In this document: one piece after another, positions 1 to 8,720 of the stretch
How the letters are laid out: every line of letters begins with the position of its first letter
How positions within the stretch are numbered: the stretch's first letter is position 1
Origin: Gammaproteobacteria bacterium
GTDB lineage: Bacteria > Pseudomonadota > Gammaproteobacteria > SZUA-140
Assembly: GCA_003230195.1 (NCBI GenBank)
Contig: QIHH01000096.1
Span: 1-21,879 of the forward strand
DNA length: 21,879 bases
Reading direction: 5' to 3'
Made by a program: the position numbers and the translations under genes
Notes under the pieces: generated by a model
Seen by the model: the letters and a program-made list of their open reading frames with translations, nothing else
What the model was told of the DNA's origin: nothing
Databases searched by the model: none

Positions 1-254
1 TCAACAAACGTGAGGCAAAAGATCTGGTTGAAATGTTTTTCGAAGAGGTGCGTAAGGCACTGACGACAGGAAAGCAGGTCAAACTTTCTGGTTTTGGTAA
101 TTTCAATCTTCGAGATAAAAGCCAGCGGCCAGGCAGAAACCCAAAAACGGGTGAGGAAATTCCGATTACAGCACGTCGTGTTGTCACCTTTCACCCTGGA
201 CAAAAATTAAAAGCAAGAGTAGAGGCCCATGCTGGAACCCAGCAGCAACAGTGA
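1..254 (+). CDS. ihfA: Integration host factor alpha subunit, 5'-truncated by window edge
   Basis: IHF-alpha pairs with IHF-beta to bind and sharply bend DNA in recombination, replication and transcription. The reading frame is open from base 3 to the TGA at 252-254. It contains the DNA-binding arm typical of the HU/IHF family (KLSGFGNF, then RPGRNPKTGE and ITARRVVTF), nearly identical to the E. coli IhfA protein as I remember it. About the first 19 residues lie left of the window, so the internal ATG at 33 is not the start. The tail is glutamine-rich (GTQQQQ) and differs from E. coli. The 3' end overlaps the following merR gene by 26 bases, the usual gammaproteobacterial arrangement downstream of pheT. 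The identification is near certain and only the start is missing. Confidence 0.96.
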   Translation, partial: NKREAKDLVEMFFEEVRKALTTGKQVKLSGFGNFNLRDKSQRPGRNPKTGEEIPITARRVVTFHPGQKLKARVEAHAGTQQQQ

Positions 255-582
255 ATTACCACCAATACCCGGTAAACGTTATTTCACCATTGGTGAAGTA
301 AGCGGACTTTGCGGTGTAAAACCACATGTGCTGCGGTATTGGGAGCAGGAATTCCCTCATCTTAACCCGGTTAAACGACGTGGCAATCGACGTTATTATC
401 AGCGCCAGGATGTGATGTTAGTGCGCCAAATCCGTGGTTTGCTATATGAAGAAGGCTTTACGATTGGTGGTGCACGCCAGAAACTGTCGGGAAGCGAGAT
501 GAAGAGTGATAATAGTCGTAGTCGTCAGTTAGTTAGAGAAGTTCGTAAAGAGCTTGAAGAAGTTTTAAAGCTTATCAAGTAA
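229..582 (+). CDS. MerR-family transcriptional regulator (ihfA-linked type)
   Basis: This 117-residue protein has a MerR winged helix-turn-helix at about residues 18-85: YFTIGEVSGLCGV is the recognition HTH and VLRYWEQEF with RRGNRRYYQRQDV is the wing. A short charged C-terminal helix (about 95-117) probably serves for dimerisation. No cysteine cluster or ligand-binding domain follows, so no metal or drug ligand can be inferred. It overlaps ihfA by 26 bases and must be translated from the same message. A MerR-like gene at exactly this place, between ihfA and tRNA-Pro, is standard in Pseudomonas and relatives. Its target genes are not evident from the sequence. The start ATG at 229 gives the MLEPS-type N-terminus that I recall for this orthologue group. 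Confidence 0.93.
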   Translation: MLEPSSNSELPPIPGKRYFTIGEVSGLCGVKPHVLRYWEQEFPHLNPVKRRGNRRYYQRQDVMLVRQIRGLLYEEGFTIGGARQKLSGSEMKSDNSRSRQLVREVRKELEEVLKLIK

Positions 583-666
583 AGGTTTAAATCAATTTTT
601 AATTAAGTGTCCTCATTATCTGTCTGCATTATTAACACCATCAAGAAGGCAGTCAATTAGCAACAC

Positions 667-746
<80 letters not shown>

Positions 747-822
747 TTTCTCCAGTTCATGATTACTTTACGATCAACCAATATTTACTTATTTTAAAGT
801 CAGATTATGCTTTAATGCCGCA

Positions 823-2070
823 ATGTTCAGACCGCTAGAAATCTTCATAGGCCTGCGTTATACACGCGCGAAACGCCGAAATCACTTCATCTCATTTATT
901 TCGCTGATTTCGATGTTGGGGGTTGCGCTTGGTGTGGCGGTATTGATCACGGTTATTTCTGTGATGAATGGCTTCGAAAAGGAACTGCGCGAGCGTATTC
1001 TAGGCGTTGTTTCCCATGCTACCGTGCAGGCAGTTGGCAAACCGCTACAAGAGTGGCGGCAGGTGGGTGATTTAGTTCGCCAATATGATGGGGTGACAGG
1101 CGTTGCGCCATTTATTCATGCTGAAGGGATGTTGAGCCAGGGGGCTGTCGTCAGTGGCACGTTGATTCGAGGCATTTTGCCATCAAAGGAAGGTGAAGTA
1201 TCTCAACTGGGCGATAAGATGCTGGCAGGCAAACTGGAGAATTTACAGACCGGTGAGTTTGGCATCATTCTTGGAAAAGATCTTGCCCTTTCGATGCGCA
1301 CTGGGATGGGTGACAAAGTCACCTTGATTACGCCGCAAGCAAGTGTCACTGCCGTTGGGATTTTACCTCGCCTTAAGCGCTTTACCGTGGTTGGTGTATT
1401 CGAGATTGGCATGCATGAATACGATAGTGCATTGGCACTGCTGCATATAGAAGATGCCTCACGCCTGTTCCGACTTGATGGCGGTGTGACGGGTGTACGG
1501 ATCAAAATGGATGATATGTTCGCGGCTCCACAGCTAACACGCCAACTGCTTAATGAACTGCCGGTGGGTTATCGCGCGAGCGACTGGACACACCAGCATG
1601 CCAACTTTTTTCGTGCGGTACAGATGGAAAAAACAGTGATGTTTGTAATCCTGTTTCTCATCGTCGCGGTCGCTGCATTCAACATTGTTTCGACGCTGGT
1701 GATGATGGTGACCGATAAAGAGAGTGACATCGCAATACTGCGAACGTTAGGCGCTAGTCCAGCTTCAATCATGGGGATATTTATTGTCCAAGGGGCATTG
1801 ATTGGGGTGGTTGGCACATTACTCGGGACAGCGGGAGGCGTGGTGCTGGCGCTTAATGTTGAGACACTGGTCCCCGCCATAGAGGAGCTATTCAGTATTC
1901 AGTTTCTGGCCGCTGAGGTCTATTATATTAGTGACCTTCCTTCCGATATGCGCATCCCTGATGTGATACAGATTAGCTCGGTTTCATTAATTATCTCCTT
2001 GATTGCGACACTCTATCCGGCGTGGCGAGCATCACGTACCCAACCCGCAGAGGCTTTGCGTTATGAGTGA
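823..2070 (+). CDS. lolC: Lipoprotein-releasing ABC transporter permease, LolC/LolE family
   Basis: This inner-membrane subunit of the Lol machine extracts outer-membrane lipoproteins from the inner membrane and hands them to LolA. The 415-residue protein has the family layout. The N-terminus (FIGLRYTRAKRRNHFISFIS) precedes a first membrane helix at about residues 24-48 (LGVALGVAVLITVISVMNGF). A large periplasmic domain spans about 50-265. Three C-terminal helices follow at about 268-295, 318-345 and 378-400, with the MacB/FtsX-type segment DIAILRTLGAS. The stop overlaps the lolD start (ATGAGTGA), so the two are translationally coupled. Only one permease gene is present: no second lolC/lolE follows lolD, unlike the E. 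coli lolCDE order. This may be a LolF-type single permease, or the partner may lie elsewhere. No clear Shine-Dalgarno precedes ATG 823. Confidence 0.93.
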   Translation: MFRPLEIFIGLRYTRAKRRNHFISFISLISMLGVALGVAVLITVISVMNGFEKELRERILGVVSHATVQAVGKPLQEWRQVGDLVRQYDGVTGVAPFIHAEGMLSQGAVVSGTLIRGILPSKEGEVSQLGDKMLAGKLENLQTGEFGIILGKDLALSMRTGMGDKVTLITPQASVTAVGILPRLKRFTVVGVFEIGMHEYDSALALLHIEDASRLFRLDGGVTGVRIKMDDMFAAPQLTRQLLNELPVGYRASDWTHQHANFFRAVQMEKTVMFVILFLIVAVAAFNIVSTLVMMVTDKESDIAILRTLGASPASIMGIFIVQGALIGVVGTLLGTAGGVVLALNVETLVPAIEELFSIQFLAAEVYYISDLPSDMRIPDVIQISSVSLIISLIATLYPAWRASRTQPAEALRYE

Positions 2071-2770
2071 TCATGTTGATCAACCGCAGCCAGTATTGCA
2101 ATGCATTAACCTGCAAAAGCGCTTTACTGAGGGCGGAATGAATGTTGATGTGCTGCGCGGCATCAATTTTGAGGTGGCGGTGGGTGAGCGTATTGCGATC
2201 ATTGGTAGCTCCGGCCAAGGCAAAAGTACTCTGTTACACCTTTTAGGCGGATTAGATAGCGCATCTGGTGGTGAAGTGCATGTGCTGGGCAAAGATATGA
2301 TGCAGTTGAGTGAGCGCCAACGCAGTCAGTTACGTAATAGTACGCTCGGTTTTGTTTATCAGTTTCATCATCTGCTGGCTGAGTTCTCGGCCTTGGAGAA
2401 TGTTGCGATGCCACTGTTAATTCGGGGTGTATTACCTGCGGTCGCGAGCGAACGTGCTGCGTCACTACTTGATAAAGTTGGCCTGAAAAGTCGCTGTCAC
2501 CACAAGCCCGGTGAAATGTCGGGTGGCGAGCGTCAACGAGCGGCAGTGGCACGGGCATTAGTCACTGAGCCTAAATGTGTATTGGCGGATGAGCCAACCG
2601 GTAATTTAGATCGTAAAAATGCAGATCATATTTATGGTTTAATGCTGGAGTTAAATCAGGCGCTGAATACCAGCTTTGTGGTAGTGACCCATGAGATAGC
2701 GCTTGCTGAGCGTATGGATCGAATTCTGGTGCTTGAAGATGGCGTGCTAAAGGATCAACAAATCGGCTGA
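2063..2770 (+). CDS. lolD: Lipoprotein-releasing ABC transporter ATP-binding protein LolD
   Basis: This is the cytoplasmic ATPase that powers lipoprotein release by the LolC/E permease. At 235 residues it matches the usual LolD length (233 in E. coli). Visible motifs are Walker A GSSGQGKST at about residues 48-56, the Q-loop (YQFHHLL), the ABC signature MSGGERQR, Walker B CVLADEPTG and the switch histidine in VVTHE. The start chosen is ATG 2063, which overlaps the permease stop by eight bases. The frame also extends 60 bases further upstream, but that part lies inside lolC and adds no conserved residues. The gene ends only 12 bases before the stop codon of the convergent DUF2062 gene. Confidence 0.96.
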   Translation: MSDHVDQPQPVLQCINLQKRFTEGGMNVDVLRGINFEVAVGERIAIIGSSGQGKSTLLHLLGGLDSASGGEVHVLGKDMMQLSERQRSQLRNSTLGFVYQFHHLLAEFSALENVAMPLLIRGVLPAVASERAASLLDKVGLKSRCHHKPGEMSGGERQRAAVARALVTEPKCVLADEPTGNLDRKNADHIYGLMLELNQALNTSFVVVTHEIALAERMDRILVLEDGVLKDQQIG

Positions 2771-2782
2771 GCGCTTTTCTGG

Positions 2783-3316
2783 TTAGCTTTTCTGGCGTTT
2801 TTCTTTGCGACGTCTGCGGCGTTCTTGCCACCCCTTTAAGACTAGTGATCGCCACAACAGGCGAATAATCAAATTGCTGATAAGCGCGAAAAAGGTGCCG
2901 ATCAGAAAGCAGCCAAGTAAAAAAGGTGCCCAGATATCACCAAGTTGGGTTGTCAGCCACTCGACAGAGAGTGCAAATTCAATATTTTGCACGGGAGTGT
3001 TGAGCACCCAGGCGCCGAATTTATAACAACCATAGAAGATCGGCGGCATGGTTAAAGGGTTTGATATCCACACGAGGGCCGCAGATATTGGCAGGTTCAC
3101 GCGCAGCGGAATGGCTGCTGCTGCTGCTAATATCATCTGAAATGGTACGGGAACAAATGCCATAAATAGCCCTACAGAAAATGCGCCAGAAACCGAGCGA
3201 CGATTAAGATGCCATAGATTGGGGTCGTGGATCAGCTTTCCAAATATCTGTAGGTGTTTATGCTCTTTAATCTTGGTGTGATCGGGAAGAAACCTTTTTA
3301 TTATTTTTTTTGGCAT
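2783..3316 (-). CDS. DUF2062 family small membrane protein
   Basis: This 177-residue protein of the DUF2062 family has no assigned biochemical function. Visible features are a basic N-terminus, a hydrophobic helix with the family pattern GAFSVGLFMAFVPVPFQM at about residues 43-60, then an alanine-rich helix. The segment WISNPLTMPPIF at about 84-95 is the hallmark NP(L)T motif. Another long hydrophobic stretch lies at about 130-155, and the C-terminus is very basic (RRRRRKEKRQK). It lies between lolD and comEC, as in Pseudomonas, on the opposite strand to both. It is convergent with lolD and divergent from comEC, sharing an 86-base gap with the latter. The alanine run comes from a short CTG/CTA tract near 3118-3128. 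Confidence 0.88.
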   Translation of the reverse strand: MPKKIIKRFLPDHTKIKEHKHLQIFGKLIHDPNLWHLNRRSVSGAFSVGLFMAFVPVPFQMILAAAAAIPLRVNLPISAALVWISNPLTMPPIFYGCYKFGAWVLNTPVQNIEFALSVEWLTTQLGDIWAPFLLGCFLIGTFFALISNLIIRLLWRSLVLKGWQERRRRRKEKRQKS

Positions 3317-3402
3317 TCCTTAACAATAGCCTAAGCTGGCGGTGGCTGTCTATATTTGGCATGCTACCCGGTAGATAATCTCAAGCATAACTAGGGACGG
3401 GG

Positions 3403-5742
3403 ATGCGTTTTTCAGTAGTCGCATTTTTAGGTGGCATCTTAATATTTCAGCAATTTGCTGAATTGCCACTCACATCATTACTGCACACAGCCTTATGGCT
3501 GGTGTTACTGTTGCTGGTGCCCGCCTTGTGGTTTTTTAGGCGATTGAGGCCACTACTATTTCTGGTGGTAGGATTCCACTGGGCATGGCTACAGGCTGTG
3601 CTAGTACTATCGACACCACTACCACCAGCGCTCGAAAAGCAGGATCTGGTGATACAGGGGACGATCGCCTCGTTGCCACAAAAAATAGGCCATAAATGGC
3701 GGTTCTTGTTTGATATTGAGCAGATACAGCACCAGGGTAATATACTTGAAACGACGCCACATCATGTACGACTCAATTGGTACAAAAATGCCCCGGCGCT
3801 CTCTGTGGGTGATCGCTGGCAGTTAACGGTGCGCTTGAAAAGACCACATGGATTTATGAACCCGGGTGGTTTTGATTATGAAGGGTGGCTGTTCCAACAG
3901 CGAATTCAGGCGACGGGTTACATTCGAGGATCGGATGAAAACCGGCTGTTGGCAAACGATGTGATGCACTACCCACTGCAACGGTTACGGCAATCGCTGG
4001 CGAACGCAATCAGTACACAGCTCAATGAGCCTGATTATCAAGGCATTATCACAGCGCTAGCGATTGGTGAGCGGCAGGCGATAAGTCAGCCTCAATGGGA
4101 GGTGTTAAGAAAGACCGGCACGATTCATTTGGTTGCGATCTCGGGGTTGCATATTGGTCTTGTTGCTGGGATGGTGTTTATACTGGTGCAATTTCTCTGG
4201 CCGCGTATCGCAAATGCCACATTACATTGGCCAGCGCCAAGAGTGGCGGCGGTAGCTGGCCTGTTAGCTGCCACATTTTATGCGGCACTGGCTGGATTTA
4301 CCATTCCGACTCAGCGTGCCTTAGTGATGGTGGCCGTGGTGATGTTAATGCTGTTTTTACAGCGCCAACGCCGCTTTAGCGACACGCTGGCATTGGCTCT
4401 TGTTATTGTGCTTGTGATTGATCCATTTGTAGTGATGTCTGCTGGTTTCTGGCTCTCATTCGGTGCGGTTGCAGCCATTATCTTTGCCATGAGTGGGCGC
4501 CTTGCAAGGCGTGATCTCTGGTGGCGTTGGGGTAGGGTACATGTGGTGGTGGCAATAGCATTGTTACTACCATTATTGCTGACTTTCCAGCAAATCCCGC
4601 TTTTATCACCTGTGGCCAACTTTGTAGCAGTACCGTGGGTTAGCTTTGTTGTTGTACCATTAGTATTGCTAGGCACTTCAAGCGTACTATTTTTTCCTGA
4701 GATTGGCTCGCTGTTACTGAATTTTGCAACGATAGCGTTATCATTCTTATGGCCCTTTCTTGAATTAATTAAAATGCAGGAACAAGGGCTATGGCAGCAA
4801 CACCCGCCAGCTAAATGGACATTAATACCAGCATTGATTGGCACATTGCTGCTGTTAGCACCGCGTGGTTTACCTGGGCGCTGGCTCGGTATCATCTGGC
4901 TATTGCCGTTGTTCCTAGTGACACCAGTACGACCTGCTGATGGTGACTGGTGGTTTACGCTGTTAGATGTTGGCCAGGGACTGGCCGCTGTTGTACAGAC
5001 AAAAAATCATACGCTAGTCTACGATACCGGCCCGCGCTTTAGTGATAGTTTTGATACGGGTAGTGCCGTTGTTATTCCCTTTCTGAACAGTGCTGGCATT
5101 AAGCGGGTCGATATGCTGATGATTGGTCATGGTGACAATGATCATATGGGGGGTGCTCGTTCAGTCATGTCACAAATAGTGGTTGCGCAAGTGGTCACCA
5201 GTGTGCCGGAGCGGGTAACGTGGCAGCCAGCAGCGCAGCACTGTGTGGCCGGTGATGAATGGCAGTGGGACAATGTGCTATTTGAAATACTGCACCCGCC
5301 ACCACAAGGCTTTAAAGGCAACGATGCCTCATGTGTACTGCGTGTTAGTAGTATTGATGATATTGGTCAGCGCGGTAGCTCACTCCTACTAACGGGGGAT
5401 ATTGAGGCACCCGCAGAGCGCGCACTACTGAATGAACAGCGCGAGAAATTAATGGCGCGTGTGGTGGTTGCGCCACATCACGGTAGTAAAAGTTCATCAA
5501 GTCAGGCTTTTGTTACTGCGGTAGCACCCCAGTATGTGCTGTTTCCAGCTGGATACTTAAACCGTTATAATTTTCCGCATCCTGAGGTGATACAACGCTA
5601 TCAGCAACAAGGCAGTGAAATGCTAACAAGTGCCGCCGCGGGCGCCATTACCTTTCACTTTAATAATGAGGGAGATATACGCTCTATTGAGCGTTACCGC
5701 CATCAAAATAAGCGCTACTGGCACTCAGCTTTATTGCGCTGA
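3403..5742 (+). CDS. comEC: DNA internalization competence protein ComEC/Rec2
   Basis: This polytopic inner-membrane protein is proposed to form the channel for single-stranded DNA during natural transformation. The 779 residues show the full three-part architecture. An N-terminal membrane/OB region (DUF4131) spans about 1-190. The Competence domain spans about 200-480, with the signature VAISGLHIG at 244-252 followed by many membrane helices. A C-terminal metallo-beta-lactamase-like domain runs from about 515, with LDVGQG, the metal motif GHGDNDH (H576, D578, D580, H581) and APHHGSKSS. No break or frameshift is seen, so the protein is probably functional, although competence needs many genes not in this window. 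AGGGA at 3393-3397 is well placed before ATG 3403. It follows the divergent DUF2062 gene. Confidence 0.95.
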   Translation: MRFSVVAFLGGILIFQQFAELPLTSLLHTALWLVLLLLVPALWFFRRLRPLLFLVVGFHWAWLQAVLVLSTPLPPALEKQDLVIQGTIASLPQKIGHKWRFLFDIEQIQHQGNILETTPHHVRLNWYKNAPALSVGDRWQLTVRLKRPHGFMNPGGFDYEGWLFQQRIQATGYIRGSDENRLLANDVMHYPLQRLRQSLANAISTQLNEPDYQGIITALAIGERQAISQPQWEVLRKTGTIHLVAISGLHIGLVAGMVFILVQFLWPRIANATLHWPAPRVAAVAGLLAATFYAALAGFTIPTQRALVMVAVVMLMLFLQRQRRFSDTLALALVIVLVIDPFVVMSAGFWLSFGAVAAIIFAMSGRLARRDLWWRWGRVHVVVAIALLLPLLLTFQQIPLLSPVANFVAVPWVSFVVVPLVLLGTSSVLFFPEIGSLLLNFATIALSFLWPFLELIKMQEQGLWQQHPPAKWTLIPALIGTLLLLAPRGLPGRWLGIIWLLPLFLVTPVRPADGDWWFTLLDVGQGLAAVVQTKNHTLVYDTGPRFSDSFDTGSAVVIPFLNSAGIKRVDMLMIGHGDNDHMGGARSVMSQIVVAQVVTSVPERVTWQPAAQHCVAGDEWQWDNVLFEILHPPPQGFKGNDASCVLRVSSIDDIGQRGSSLLLTGDIEAPAERALLNEQREKLMARVVVAPHHGSKSSSSQAFVTAVAPQYVLFPAGYLNRYNFPHPEVIQRYQQQGSEMLTSAAAGAITFHFNNEGDIRSIERYRHQNKRYWHSALLR

Positions 5743-5757
5743 ATTCTCATCAAGAGT

Positions 5758-5786
5758 GTGAAAAACACGGCTTGTTCCGGTATAAT
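5758..5786 (+). promoter_or_regulatory. Putative sigma-70 promoter for exbB operon
   Basis: A perfect -10 hexamer TATAAT lies at 5781-5786, with a partial -35 hexamer GTGAAA (4 of 6 to consensus) at 5758-5763 and a 17-base spacer. It lies in the 84-base gap between comEC and exbB and would give a leader of about 35 bases. A weak hairpin (CAAG/CTTG and GTGT/ACAC, 5751-5774) overlaps the upstream half. It is the best promoter candidate for the exbB-exbD-msbA-lpxK-ycaR run. Confidence 0.55.
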
Positions 5787-5826
5787 GTCCTCTGTTATTA
5801 CTCATTAAATAAGGGATTAAACAGAC

Positions 5827-6450
5827 GTGTTTGAGCTTGTACAATCCGGCGGCTGGTTGATGATACCTATCCTGCTCTGTTCGATGATCGCCTTCGCGAT
5901 TATTGTTGAACGCTCATGGTCGCTGCAAAAACAAAAAATCTGCCCCAACGAACTCGTCGCCACTATCTGGAAACTGGAAAAACAGAACAAGTTGAACGCG
6001 GGCGAAATTGCCCGTTTGCGTGAAGAGTCCCCACTTGGCAAAATATTGGCAGCGGGGCTGGTTAATTTACGCCATGAACGTGAGGTAATGAAGGAAAGTA
6101 TCGAAGAGACGGGGCGTCAGGTAGTCAATGAACTTGAACGTTATCTCAATACACTGGGTACTATTGCTTCAATCACACCGTTGTTAGGGCTCTTAGGTAC
6201 TGTCATCGGTATGATTAAGGTCTTTGCTGCCATTACTACTGCTGGAGTGGGTGATCCTACTGTACTTGCAGGGGGGATCTCTGAGGCGCTAATTACCACA
6301 GCCACGGGGCTGTCGATCGCGATTCCAAGCCTGATTTTCTATCGTCATTTTCGCAGCAAGGTTGAGAGCCTAGTCTGTGTCATGGAGGCTGAATCAATCA
6401 AAATGGTTGAAGTGCTGCATGGTGCACGTGAAAATGAGCGGCGGATCTAG
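5827..6450 (+). CDS. exbB: MotA/TolQ/ExbB proton channel family protein
   Basis: This inner-membrane subunit of an ExbB-ExbD motor uses the proton gradient to drive a periplasmic partner. The 207-residue protein has the three-helix TolQ/ExbB topology: a helix at about 10-30 after FELVQSGGWLMIPI, a cytoplasmic stretch, then helices at about 112-140 and 155-180. Conserved family segments are SITPLLGLLGTVIGMI and GGISEALITTATGLSIAIPS. It starts with GTG at 5827, with AGGG at 5812-5815 rather far upstream. exbD follows after a 20-base gap. In Pseudomonas this pair sits at the same spot, between comEC and lpxK. No tonB or tolA partner is encoded nearby, so the energised process is unknown; the position suggests an envelope or lipid A-linked role. 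Confidence 0.92.
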   Translation: MFELVQSGGWLMIPILLCSMIAFAIIVERSWSLQKQKICPNELVATIWKLEKQNKLNAGEIARLREESPLGKILAAGLVNLRHEREVMKESIEETGRQVVNELERYLNTLGTIASITPLLGLLGTVIGMIKVFAAITTAGVGDPTVLAGGISEALITTATGLSIAIPSLIFYRHFRSKVESLVCVMEAESIKMVEVLHGARENERRI

Positions 6451-6470
6451 TTGTCGAGTCATATAAGCTA

Positions 6471-6887
6471 GTGAACCTGCGTCAATTTACAAAGCAAGAC
6501 CCAGAAGTAAACCTGACTTCATTGATCGACGTGGTCTTTTTGCTGCTCATTTTTTTTATGGTCTCGACCACCTTTACTAAAGAATCAGAAATTACAGTTG
6601 ATCTACCTGAAGCCAATGCTGAGCCGGTGGAGGCTGCGATTGCCCCGATTGATTTAACGATTGATGTGAAAGGGCATTTTTATATCAACCAACAAAAGGT
6701 TGTTAATCGTCAGACGACTACCTTAAAGAAGGCGATTCAGCTTGCCGTCGATGGCCGCAAAGATGTCTCGCTGGTGATTAGTGCCGATGCCAACACCCCT
6801 TATCAGGCGGTTGTTAGTGCGATGGATGCCGCTAGGCAGTTAGGCATTGTGAAACTTTCTCTCGCTACAAAACAGCCAAAAGACTGA
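6471..6887 (+). CDS. exbD: Biopolymer transporter ExbD/TolR family protein
   Basis: This is the partner of the upstream ExbB-type channel. The 138-residue protein has a short cytoplasmic N-terminus, one membrane helix at about 16-36 (LTSLIDVVFLLLIFFMVSTT) and a periplasmic domain. The helix carries the invariant aspartate of the family (LIDVVF, D20), thought to carry protons. The periplasmic part ends in the ExbD/TolR fold segment (VVSAMDAARQLGIVKLSLAT). It starts with GTG at 6471. The msbA gene begins two bases after its stop, which suggests coupled translation. Confidence 0.92.
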   Translation: MNLRQFTKQDPEVNLTSLIDVVFLLLIFFMVSTTFTKESEITVDLPEANAEPVEAAIAPIDLTIDVKGHFYINQQKVVNRQTTTLKKAIQLAVDGRKDVSLVISADANTPYQAVVSAMDAARQLGIVKLSLATKQPKD

Positions 6888-6889
6888 CC

Positions 6890-8671
6890 TTGAGTCGCCT
6901 TAAAAACGAAAACCCTGAAGAGATTACCGATGGTGCCGTGATCTATCGTCGCCTGTTGCGCTACGTGCTGCCTTACAAACTGGCCTTTAGTTTGGCTGTT
7001 ATCGGTATGGTCTGTGCTGCGGCTACCGATGCCGGTCTGGCCGCCATGCTTAAGCCCATACTGGATGGTGGCTTTGTTGAAAAAGATCCCGAGTGGATTG
7101 CGTTGTTACCGATCCTCTTTATCGGGGTGGCCCTAATTCGTGGCGTGGGTACGTTTGCATCATCATTTTTAATGGCCTGGATTGGACGAAATATCGTCAA
7201 GACATTACGCCGAGAGATGTTTAATCATATACTTTCACTGCCTACCCGTTTTTATGATGGCAGCTCATCAGGGGCATTGATTTCAAAATTTACTTTTGAT
7301 GTTGAGCAGGTCGCCTCTGCAGCAACCGATGCCATTACCATCGTTATCAGAGATGTTTTAACCATTATTTTTTTATTGGCGTTAATGTTTTATACCAGTT
7401 GGCAGCTCTCCTTGGTGATGTTTGTGCTGGGCCCGATCATTATTCTGCTTGTCACTTTTGTGAATAAACGCTTTCGTCGTATCAGTACGCGGATTCAATC
7501 ATCGATGGGTAATGTCACGCAGGTCTCTGAAGAGGCGATAGAAGGGCACCGCGTGATTAAAACCTTTGGTGGCCAGGCTTATGAAGCCACTCATTTTGAA
7601 AAGGTGAATGAAGGAAACCGTCGACAGTTTATGAAGCTGATTGCGACCAGTGTCTCAAGTGTACAGATCATACAGTTCATTTCAGCCTGTGCATTGGCTA
7701 CGATCATCTACCTCGCAACGTCAGGGCCGATGCTCGATACGATTACACCAGGAACCTTTATGTCATTTCTTGCCGCGATGATGATGATGTTAACGCCTGT
7801 AAAACGCCTCACGACCGTTAATGTGATTATTCAACGCGGTATAGCGGCAGCTAAAAGTATCTTTGATCTGCTTGATGCGGTGCTTGAAGTTGATATTGGC
7901 ACCATTCGTCTTGAGAAAATTAGCGGCGAGGTAGAATTCAGGGATGTCTGTTTTAGCTACGAACAGAGCAAAGGTGTCGTGCTTGACAATATTTCATTTC
8001 GAGTTGAAGCGGGACAGAGTATTGCCTTTGTGGGTAAATCAGGCAGTGGTAAAACCACATTAGCCAGTCTGTTACCACGTTTCTATGATTACAGCAGCGG
8101 TAGTATCACCGTGGATGGGCATGGCATTGGCGAACTCACGCTTGAAAGTCTACGTCAGCAGATTGCACTGGTTGGGCAAGATGTGATGCTGTTTAACGAC
8201 ACCATCGGGCGCAATATTGCTTATGGTAGTTTAGAAGATTGTTCGGAGGCAGCGATCATTCAGGCCGCGACAGCAGCACATGCAATGGAGTTTATTGAGA
8301 CCTTGCCTGAGGGGCTCAACACAATGGTTGGTGATAACGGCGTGCTGCTTTCTGGTGGGCAACGTCAACGACTGGCAATTGCACGTGCGCTCTTAAAAAA
8401 TGCGCCTATCCTGATTTTAGACGAGGCAACCTCAGCACTCGATACAGAGTCTGAACGCTACATTCAAGCGGCTCTCGAAGAGCTGATGAAAGATAGAACA
8501 ACCTTTGTGATTGCGCATCGACTCTCTACCATTGAGAAGGCCGATACTATTATTGTGATGAATGAAGGGAAAATTGTTGAGCAGGGTAAACATGATCAGC
8601 TACTGACGGCAGGTGGCTACTACGCCAATCTTTACCATCTGCAATTTGAACCCGCAGCGGTTACGAGCTAG
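6890..8671 (+). CDS. msbA: Lipid A export ATP-binding/permease protein MsbA
   Basis: This homodimeric ABC exporter flips lipid A-core from the inner to the outer face of the inner membrane. The 593 residues (582 in E. coli) comprise an exporter-type membrane domain at about 30-320 and a nucleotide-binding domain from about 345. The membrane domain has MsbA-like stretches such as FDVEQVASAATDA and QRGIAAAKSIFDLLD. The nucleotide-binding domain has Walker A GKSGSGKTT at about 382-390, Q-loop VGQD, signature LSGGQRQRLAIARAL, Walker B ILILDEATSALD and switch H in IAHRLST. The start is a TTG at 6890, two bases after exbD; no ATG is in frame nearby and the early residues fit the family. The downstream lpxK supports the MsbA assignment over other lipid exporters, as in the E. 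coli msbA-lpxK operon. Confidence 0.95.
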   Translation: MSRLKNENPEEITDGAVIYRRLLRYVLPYKLAFSLAVIGMVCAAATDAGLAAMLKPILDGGFVEKDPEWIALLPILFIGVALIRGVGTFASSFLMAWIGRNIVKTLRREMFNHILSLPTRFYDGSSSGALISKFTFDVEQVASAATDAITIVIRDVLTIIFLLALMFYTSWQLSLVMFVLGPIIILLVTFVNKRFRRISTRIQSSMGNVTQVSEEAIEGHRVIKTFGGQAYEATHFEKVNEGNRRQFMKLIATSVSSVQIIQFISACALATIIYLATSGPMLDTITPGTFMSFLAAMMMMLTPVKRLTTVNVIIQRGIAAAKSIFDLLDAVLEVDIGTIRLEKISGEVEFRDVCFSYEQSKGVVLDNISFRVEAGQSIAFVGKSGSGKTTLASLLPRFYDYSSGSITVDGHGIGELTLESLRQQIALVGQDVMLFNDTIGRNIAYGSLEDCSEAAIIQAATAAHAMEFIETLPEGLNTMVGDNGVLLSGGQRQRLAIARALLKNAPILILDEATSALDTESERYIQAALEELMKDRTTFVIAHRLSTIEKADTIIVMNEGKIVEQGKHDQLLTAGGYYANLYHLQFEPAAVTS

Positions 8672-8720
8672 GAGGAGAGCGCCAGTTGATTTCTATTGAT
8701 CAATGTCCCGCTGATTGTTA

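Noticed and set aside
2003..2062. Upstream extension of lolD
   Set aside because: It lies entirely within lolC and adds no conserved residues; ATG 2063 overlaps the lolC stop in the usual coupled manner.
4311..4895. 194-codon minus-strand ORF
   Set aside because: It is antisense to the well-conserved membrane region of comEC; its residues mirror hydrophobic codons and show no domain.
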